This document shows positions 57,704 through 64,000 of a stretch of 64,000 nt of DNA, one piece after another. The stretch comes from Gnetum montanum (Eukaryota > Streptophyta > Gnetopsida > Gnetales > Gnetaceae): assembly GCA_015680685.1 (NCBI GenBank), contig MNCI01003613.1, forward strand, positions 386,676 to 450,675, given 5' to 3'. The notes beneath the pieces are model-generated. The model had not been told where the DNA came from, did no database searches, and worked only from the letters and a program-made list of their open reading frames with translations. The stretch's first letter is position 1. Every line of letters begins with the position of its first letter. The translations under genes and the position numbers were made by a program.

Positions 57704-57708
57704 CAAGA

Positions 57709-58033
57709 TACTAGTACAAAGAACATGTCAAGTTTTCACTAAGGACAAGTAAACTATCTAGCTTTCCACCTTTTATCACCCCAGGGATTCGTTCCTGCCC
57801 TAAGGAGATCAAAATCGCTTCGCGGGGTAACTCATAACACTTATTAAACAAAAGGTTTGTAAGACTCAACTAGACTTAGTGTTAGTTGTTCATGGCAAGA
57901 TTAAGAATCTATATCAAGTTAACTTTATTAGAGCCATTGACTATGTAAAATGGATATCCAACATTGTGGCAATCCCCAAAAAGCATGGAAGCATTTTTAT
58001 ATGCATAGACTTTCATGACCTTAACAAAGCAAC
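57709..58033 (+). pseudogene. Element E RT fragment between elements D and F, plus an unexplained 140-bp piece
   Basis: From about 57855: 'LVVHGKIKNLYQVNFIRAID', 'KWISNIVAIPKKHGSIFICI' and 'DFHDLNKAT', aligning with D RT 'RNEITKLYQASFIRAVD', 'EWVSNMVIVPKKNGSIRLCI' and 'DFRDLNVAT'. It ends where LTR F begins. Between the D target duplication and this fragment, about 57709-57850 has no counterpart in D pol and is richer in G+C; its origin is unknown. Confidence 0.7.
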
Positions 58034-58893
58034 TGATGAATTGTGTTTTTCCTGGCTTTGATATTGAGTACTCGACATCGGGCCCTAAAAGTGATGTTGG
58101 ATATCCAATATCATGGCATGTGTGTCAGCCTATAAATATAGTACTTGGATGAATGGTTTAGACATTAATTTTTCATAGTTTTTTTTAGTAAAGTAGCCAA
58201 ACTCTTACAGTTTTATTCTGTAATCTTATAGAATAGTCACCCACAGAGTGGATCTAAGTTAGTTGTATGGAGTCTTATTTGAGTGGCAATGGACCTGGAT
58301 ACATTCCGTGAACAACAATAAGATCGAGATTGATTCTTATTCATTACAACATTTTGACTTAGATTAAATTTACTTTTAATACAATTTATATTTCATGTAC
58401 TTAGTTAATATTTACATTCCCATGCATATTAATGAATTGGTGGAATGAGCACAACTAGTTTTGAGTGTAAACATGTGTTTGCTTCATAACCCTAGCAACG
58501 TTATTACTTGGTTTGCCTAGTAATGATATCACTTGGTAATCCTACTAGTGGATACATGGGTTCAGGATGTCTACAACAAGCTAGGAATGGACACTCATCA
58601 CCCGTAGGCTAGTTTAGACTTTACTTTCCATTATTAAGTAGTTTAAATAATTAATTATTCATTATCATTAGGAGTAGCATAAGGCTAGAACAACATCAAT
58701 TATCATATGCTTCACTTTGGACTAAATTATATATGACAAAGCTATCACTAGTCCAAGTGGGAAGATAGCAAACTACGATCAAGGCATAGCAATCTAGATG
58801 TCACAACTAGTCCCATCCATAGAATTCAACCAGATAATGCATGAATGCTTGTGATTTGTATGGTTGGGAATAGGGGTACCTTGTCACTCATCA
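58034..58893 (+). repeat. 5' LTR of element F
   Basis: An 860-bp LTR, TGATGAATTG to ...GTCACTCATCA. U3 has GATATT, GGATATCC and AATATC palindromes at 58070-58115 and a TATAAATA box at 58131-58138. It is inserted in RT of element E after 'GCAAC' (58029-58033); the matching duplication would lie outside the window. Confidence 0.85.
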
Positions 58894-58894
58894 T

Positions 58895-58912
58895 TGGCAC
58901 TGTTGCCAAGGA
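58895..58912 (+). other. Element F primer binding site, tRNA-Asp type
   Basis: TGGCACTGTTGCCAAGGA against TGGCGCCGTTGCCGGGGA: four transitions. One T separates it from the LTR end. Confidence 0.75.
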
Positions 58913-59019
58913 TGGTGCTAGTTATCTAGATTAGTTATATCACAAACAATATTTGTAAATATATGAATGATCCATCTTTCATAAAATATTAAATCACACA
59001 CACATTATTAGACAAAACC

Positions 59020-61140
59020 ATGTCTTCTTCACATAGGACCGATAATGCATCGTATGATGAGAACATTTGTAGGAGAAATGATAGGATATATACTAAAGAA
59101 AATTAGAGTGAACAACCTCAAGCAGGGGTTTTCTATGCTTAATTAGACCCTTACTACACTCAAAGACTACATTCAAATGGTGTAAACAATCCTAGAGGAG
59201 ATGAAGAAAGTCATAGAACAAGGAAGGCCTCAAGGTCTAGGACATCCTCTAAACCTAGACAAGATAAATTAAAGGGCCAAAGGGAGCACTATAGGAGCCA
59301 TGGTGATTCTCCTAGTTTCTCATCTTCCTCTTCTTCTTTTACATCTAGTTCTGATAAAGATGAATGTAGGTATAGAGATAGAGCTTCACTATAGGGTCAA
59401 GATAAAGATAGAAATTGAACCCATTGGAGAAATCAAAAACATCAAAATGAGCATAGATAAGAGAGTCATAATCAAACGAATAGAAATAGAAATTTTCATT
59501 ACAACATGTTTGATGGTGATGAACCCTTGTTGGCCCTTAAGAGCCTAATGAAGATCATAGAGGTAGTTAAGATACCTCATAGGCATCGTAGGAATAGTCA
59601 CTTACACAAGATTGATATAAAAAATATTCCTAAATTTGTGGAAGGTTATGATTCAGATCCACAACATCATCTACAAGTGTTCCATGATGCTTGTGTCTCA
59701 TAAAACATTGAAAGTGGGTGTTAAAAGCTTAAGCTCATTTCTAGGACACTAATTGACAAAGAAAAAAGTTGGTATAGATAATTGAAACCAAGTTCCATTC
59801 ACCAATGGTCCACAATGTTGGAACTTTTCAATAAAAAATACTAAACCTATGAGAGAGTGTCCAACTTAAGAAAAAAAATCCAAGGGTGGAAGCAAGGAAA
59901 TCATGAACCCTTAGATGTGGCCTTGGATAGATACTATTCACTACTACATAGATGTCCTAGCCATGATTTCTCTCAAAAAGAGCAATTTTTCCACATCATA
60001 GATGGGCTTTGTAATGAAATGAGGAAGACCCTTGGGCTTGATGCCCAAGGTTAGTTATATGAACTAAAAGCCATCAGATACAAAGGCTAATTAGGCAAGT
60101 GGAAAAAGAAGGAGAGCTATGTAAATGAGAGAATGTAGAGGAAAAAAACTAGGACTCAACTCTTCAAAAGAAAATGGTCCATATCTATGATGAGAAAAAA
60201 GAGGCAGCTCTCGATGAGGTGATTTTACAACGAACCTTGCCAATACAAAATTCTATCATTGAGCTTGAAGAAAAGTTAGATAAGATGTTAGAATTGATGG
60301 ATGAGAAAGTTAAAACTTGCATAGAAATCATAGAGGAGAGAGTAGTGCAAAACGAATTAAGTGATCACAAAAAAAGGAGGAAAAGTGACAAAGAGACAGG
60401 TAAGAACATTGATCGATAGAAAGGGGAAATGGTTGTAGAAGAAGAGGCTATAGACTCAACCATGGAAGAGAATTATGGATGTGGCATTTGCCTATATGAC
60501 CATCCAAAGGGCCATTACCCAATCTTGTTGCATCTACATGAATATTGGGTAGGTGCCTTAAATCCAAAGTTTGTACAAAAGCACATGCCCAGGAGATTTT
60601 CCTTCACACATGGTAATTATAGATAGCCCCACAACCAACCATACTATCCTAGTGGGACTTCTTACCAACCTCAAAACTATCATCCAATGTAGTGGTAAAA
60701 CCCATAATCATGGGGGAGGCCATCATCAAAGTAGCACTACCCTTACTGCTAGCCGAACCCATACAAATATTATGTTCAAGAATTGGTTTCCTCAAATAGT
60801 TCCACCTCTACCTCAAATCACCACTATCACTCTCCTAAATATCATCATCCTACAATAGCTTATATGAGGTCACCACCTCACACCTCTCCTCCTTTGTCAT
60901 ATCCTTGAAATCCTCATACTCCACCTCCTCATGTGCCATTGCTAGCAACATAGGAAGGTTCAACACCATAACATCACCAAGAGAATGTCACTTGTGCTAT
61001 GAACACACATAGAAATGATAATGCTAGTAGATTTCCATTACAATATTAGAAATGTCCTTTCTTTAGAAAGGGACCTAGGAAGAAGCGTAACACTCATGGA
61101 GTTACCACATCATTCGCACTAGCACAAGGCTAATTTGATG
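59020..61140 (+). pseudogene. Element F gag, broken
   Basis: The ATG at 59020 (MSSSHRTDN) opens an Arg/Ser/Asp-rich part (to about 59500). The gag core is at 59506-60060: 'IPKFVEGYDSDPQHHLQVFH', 'WSTMLELFNKKY', 'QGWKQGNHEPLDVALDRYYS', 'FFHIIDGLCNEMRKTL'. A helical segment 'IIELEEKLDKMLELMDEKV' (about 60256-60310) precedes the knuckle-like 'CGICLYDHPKGHYP' at about 60482-60522, which has two Cys and two His, and a Pro/Tyr/Gln-rich tail. Stops at about 59700, 59780, 60051 and 60418. It matches element A gag throughout. Confidence 0.8.
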
Positions 61141-61399
61141 CAACAACCTTCCTCACAAAAATGATGTCTCCTAATCATACGCAAAAGCCAACACCCATTA
61201 CCACTCTAAAACAAGACATAAGTGATAAACCTATCATTGTGGAAAGACAGAAGAATCCATGCATCACTAATAATGTAAAGGATGTAGTTGTGGGCTGGAA
61301 GTTCAAAATATTAACACAACCCCTATACCAATCCACCATAAAGTTTAGGAGCAAGTTTGTGAGAAAAAACCAATCTACATAGTAGCCACTAAACTAGAA

Positions 61400-63590
61400 G
61401 ACACCCAGAGGCTTGACAATGAGAATATAAAACTATTTCAAAGATACACAAAAATAACTGATTTGCTTATTAGTTCTAGAATTTTCTAATTCTTCATATG
61501 TAGTTTATTACTTAATATTTTTCTTTCTTTATATTTTTCTCTTTTCTTGAGTCATTATTTTTATGTTTTTTGAATGCATTTCATGTTTTTATTAATTAAA
61601 TTACCAAGTTGTGATGCAGAAGTCAATGCTATGTGTTTGGTTTTTGTGCTATGCTATCAAGATGATTGGGTAAGTAATTATGTAAAGCAATGAGACCACC
61701 TCATCCATTCCTCTCGTTCTATGAATAAAAGGTCTTTTTCATGGAAAAAATTTGATTCTTCTTTTATGAAACTAAAATTCATTAATGATCATTTTACCTT
61801 GAAGAAAGAGGGAACGACTAAGTGGGAATGACAAATGATGTGACATTAAGGGAACTTGTTGGGCTCTCTTCTTGACTTCCTTCATGTGGTTTATGACTCC
61901 TCTTGGAACATATCATCACTCCTTGACTAATAAAAAGGAAGCTTTGTCTTTGCATGGTGTGATTCCCATTCAAAAAAAAAAATACAAAACACAAAAAAAA
62001 GAAGAGAAAAAAAGGAAAAAATATAAAAAGAAAAAAGAAGAAAATAATAAATAATAATGGGAATTCAAAGCACACCCCTTAGACATAATAATGGGCTATA
62101 AGCATTAGTTATGGTGCTAAAAAGACATGTTACCCATGCCTAAAGGGACCCTCTAACTAAGGCCTTTCCTTTTTTCTTCTCTTCTCTTCTCTTTTTGGAG
62201 TGATGATTATTCTTTAAGGTGGTTGTGGATTCATGGTGGTTGGTAGGATGGAACACATTAATGCAAGGTCACTGTTCATGGTATGGACTTGGTTTAAACT
62301 TGAATGGATAGGTACCTTGATCGTTTTAATCACACCTATCACAAGAACCTATTGTGGATATGGTCAAGTACCTTACATCTTGATCTGTGCAATCCCTTCT
62401 CATTCCATTATTCACCTCATTGTTGCATTCAGTTATGAGCCTTTTGGTTTTGTGTAGTATGGGGCAACATCCTAACCATGGAAGTTGTGTGTTGTTTGGA
62501 ATAAAGGAATGATCTACATTTAACTTCTAGGGCACCCATGGACATCTATAGAAGTGGTTGTGCAAGGACATTATGGTAAGAGCTTGCTTTGGGGAGGACC
62601 TACTTACATAACTTTTGTTGATCATGGCTTTGAACTAACACTCACATCTTCCAAAACATCAATGATAGTTTCTTTGAATTTATGCATAATTTTGGAACTA
62701 CTTCTCATCCCTTTCAATTACTTGTTTACTTTTTCCTTCTCCTTTGGTAAAATATCCTTCAAGTTCAATATTTCTTGGCCATCTTCTAAATTATACCTTT
62801 GGTTTCAATTGTTCAAAAAATTTGTGCTTCTATAGTTATACTTATTAGTCATGGGGGCTAGGAATATTTTCTTTGAAAATTTTCTAAGATCCTATTTTCA
62901 AACATCATGGTAACTAATAGTAATTGATAAAAATAATGTGAATAACTTGATGATTTTAGTTACCTCATAGTCTTAGGCATAGTATGTTGTAATCACCTTA
63001 TGCTGAAATGAAAACTGAGGGATTCGAAAAGGGTTAATTATCAAGGAAAATTAACCAAAACTAATGTTGATCCTTTGGTGACTATAGGTGATGCTAAAAG
63101 AAATGCCTAAGGAAGAAGGTCTTTTTCTAGGCACTAAAACAAAGCTAAGAGAGGGATAATAGAGGATATGTGCATGGACAAATCATAGCACATACAAGAT
63201 AGCAGCTCAAGCATCACATGTTTGCTAGATCCATGGGATGATGAGAAGAAATTGCATTTCATCCGACAAGAATGTTCTACATAACTAGAGAAGCATCAAC
63301 ATAACAATTAAGGTTAGAAGTCCGCCATCACTAGTGGAAACAAGGAGAATTATCTTTAGTGGATTCTTGAATACCTCTACAAATTTCATAATCTTTAATG
63401 TCTATCCAGTCTTTTTGTCACTCTGTCATTTTGTATGCATCCACCCAAATAAAACTTTGTAATGTGACACTTAGAGTTTGTTAGTAGTTTGCCCGTTAGT
63501 CAATAATCTGATAACTTCCCAATATTATGTAAGGGACTTGTTTCTTCTATTGTTCACTTGAGGACAAGTTTTCATTCAGTTGTGGTGGTA
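61400..63590 (+). other. Element F 3' untranslated region
   Basis: No coding signal. Contains 'GCAATGAGACCACCTCATCC' (61688), 'GTGACATTAAGGGAACTTG' (61840), an A/G-rich tract (61970-62050), 'CCCCTTAGACATAATA' (62076), 'GACATGTTACCCATGC' (62125) and 'TTGGGGAGGACCTACTTA' (62590), each with a counterpart in element C after integrase. Ends in 'TTCATTCAGTTGTGGTGGTA' before the LTR. Confidence 0.55.
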
Positions 63591-64000
63591 TGATGAACCA
63601 TGTTTTACCTAGCTCTAATATTTTATATGTGATATTGGGGCCCAGAAGCAATGCTGGATATCTGATATTGTGGTATGTGTGTTAGCCTATAAATATACTA
63701 CTTGGGTGCATGGTTTGGGCATTAGTTTTTCATAGGTTTTTTTAGTAGAGTAGCCAAACTCTTGTAGTTTTATTTTGCAATCTTATAGAATAGTCAATGA
63801 GTGCCTATAGAGTGCATTTAAGTCAGTTGTATAGAGTCTTATTTAAGTGGCAATGTACTTGGACACATTCTGTGAATGGTAATAAGATCAAGATTGATTC
63901 TTATTCATTACAAAAATTTGACTTAGATTAAATTTACTTTTAATGCAATTTATATTTTATGTACTTAGTTAATATTTACGTTTCCATGCATATTAATGAA
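63591..64000 (+). repeat. 3' LTR of element F (partial, cut by window end)
   Basis: Begins TGATGAACCATG; TATAAATA box near 63689; runs in parallel with the 5' LTR ('GTAGCCAAACTCTTGTAG', 'CATGCATATTAATGAA' at the window end). Confidence 0.85.

Larger units (their letters stand above)
40091..57708 (+). mobile_element. Element D: complete 17.6-kb Tat-like retrotransposon with an antisense gene
   Basis: LTRs at 40096-41298 and 56515-57703, both TGAAACACC to GTACA, flanked by the 5-bp target duplication CAAGA (40091-40095 and 57704-57708). Sense order: primer site, gag, protease, a 5.6-kb interval, RT, two RNase H domains, integrase, 3' UTR, polypurine tract. The interval holds an eight-exon gene on the minus strand (46531-51021). 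A second, archaeal-type RNase H before integrase is a known hallmark of the Tat lineage. Over 200 hand-aligned LTR bases (40741 and 57145 onward) I count 12 differences, 11 of them transitions, so the insertion is not recent. Pol has five in-frame stops. Confidence 0.92.
58034..64000 (+). mobile_element. Element F: gag-only Ty3/gypsy element, 3' LTR runs off the window
   Basis: 5' LTR 58034-58893, tRNA-Asp primer site 58895-58912, gag 59020 to about 61140, noncoding 61400-63590, 3' LTR from 63591 onward (410 bp inside the window). No protease, RT, RNase H or integrase similarity was found between gag and the 3' LTR. The noncoding block is the one that follows integrase in element C, directly joined to gag, as in element A. 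This fits a TR-GAG-type non-autonomous element. The two LTRs differ clearly (many changes in the first 190 bp), so it is old. Confidence 0.8.

Noticed and set aside
61872-62054. Lys-rich small protein
   Set aside because: Translation of the purine-rich tract in the 3' region of element F; low complexity and not conserved in frame.

Overview
This looks like nuclear DNA of a seed plant with a large, repeat-rich genome. The evidence is one short intron-containing plant-type gene standing in several layers of nested Ty3/gypsy LTR retrotransposons, a decayed L1 LINE, and primer sites matching plant tRNA-Asp. A gymnosperm or a large-genome angiosperm would fit; the sequence alone does not settle it. 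Nearly all transposon reading frames carry scattered stops and shifts. Coordinates quoted as 'about' were placed by hand translation and alignment.

Layout. 1-8268: element A (+), gag, a noncoding block, a long additional ORF and a 3' LTR, with no pol. 8269-10986: element B (-), gag, tRNA-Asp primer site and 5' LTR, truncated at its 3' side. 10987-13670: no gene seen; holds a degenerate tandem repeat. 13671-15318 (-): the only convincing host gene, three exons, 264 aa, function not recognised. 17072 to about 26400: element C (+), Athila-like, with gag, PR, RT, RNase H and integrase, interrupted by a 267-base assembly gap with signs of misassembly. About 27120-29949: L1 LINE (+), cut by element E. 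29950-40095 plus about 57709-58033: element E (+), an old Tat-like element that was hit by a solo LTR (G, 34763-35618, target duplication CTAGG), by element D (40096-57703, duplication CAAGA) and by element F (58034 to beyond the window end, gag-only).

The most interesting object is element D, 17.6 kb, Tat-like (dual RNase H, no chromodomain seen). Between its protease and its reverse transcriptase lies a complete gene on the OPPOSITE strand (51021 down to 46531). It has eight exons joined by seven GT-AG introns, and a TATA box of its own at 51289. Its predicted product of about 1055 aa contains a region resembling the FCP1/NIF (HAD-type) phosphatase fold that lacks the catalytic aspartates, then a domain like the 'putative plant transposon protein' family, an acidic linker and a coiled coil. 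A more decayed copy sits in the same place and orientation in element E, and element A carries a sense-strand, apparently intronless relative of its C-terminal two thirds. The antisense gene lies in a segment that could be a spliceable intron of the gag-pol transcript, as known between PR and RT in Ogre elements. Its own first intron holds an array of the perfect palindrome GCGTATACGC, which also fills the LTRs and leader of element D.
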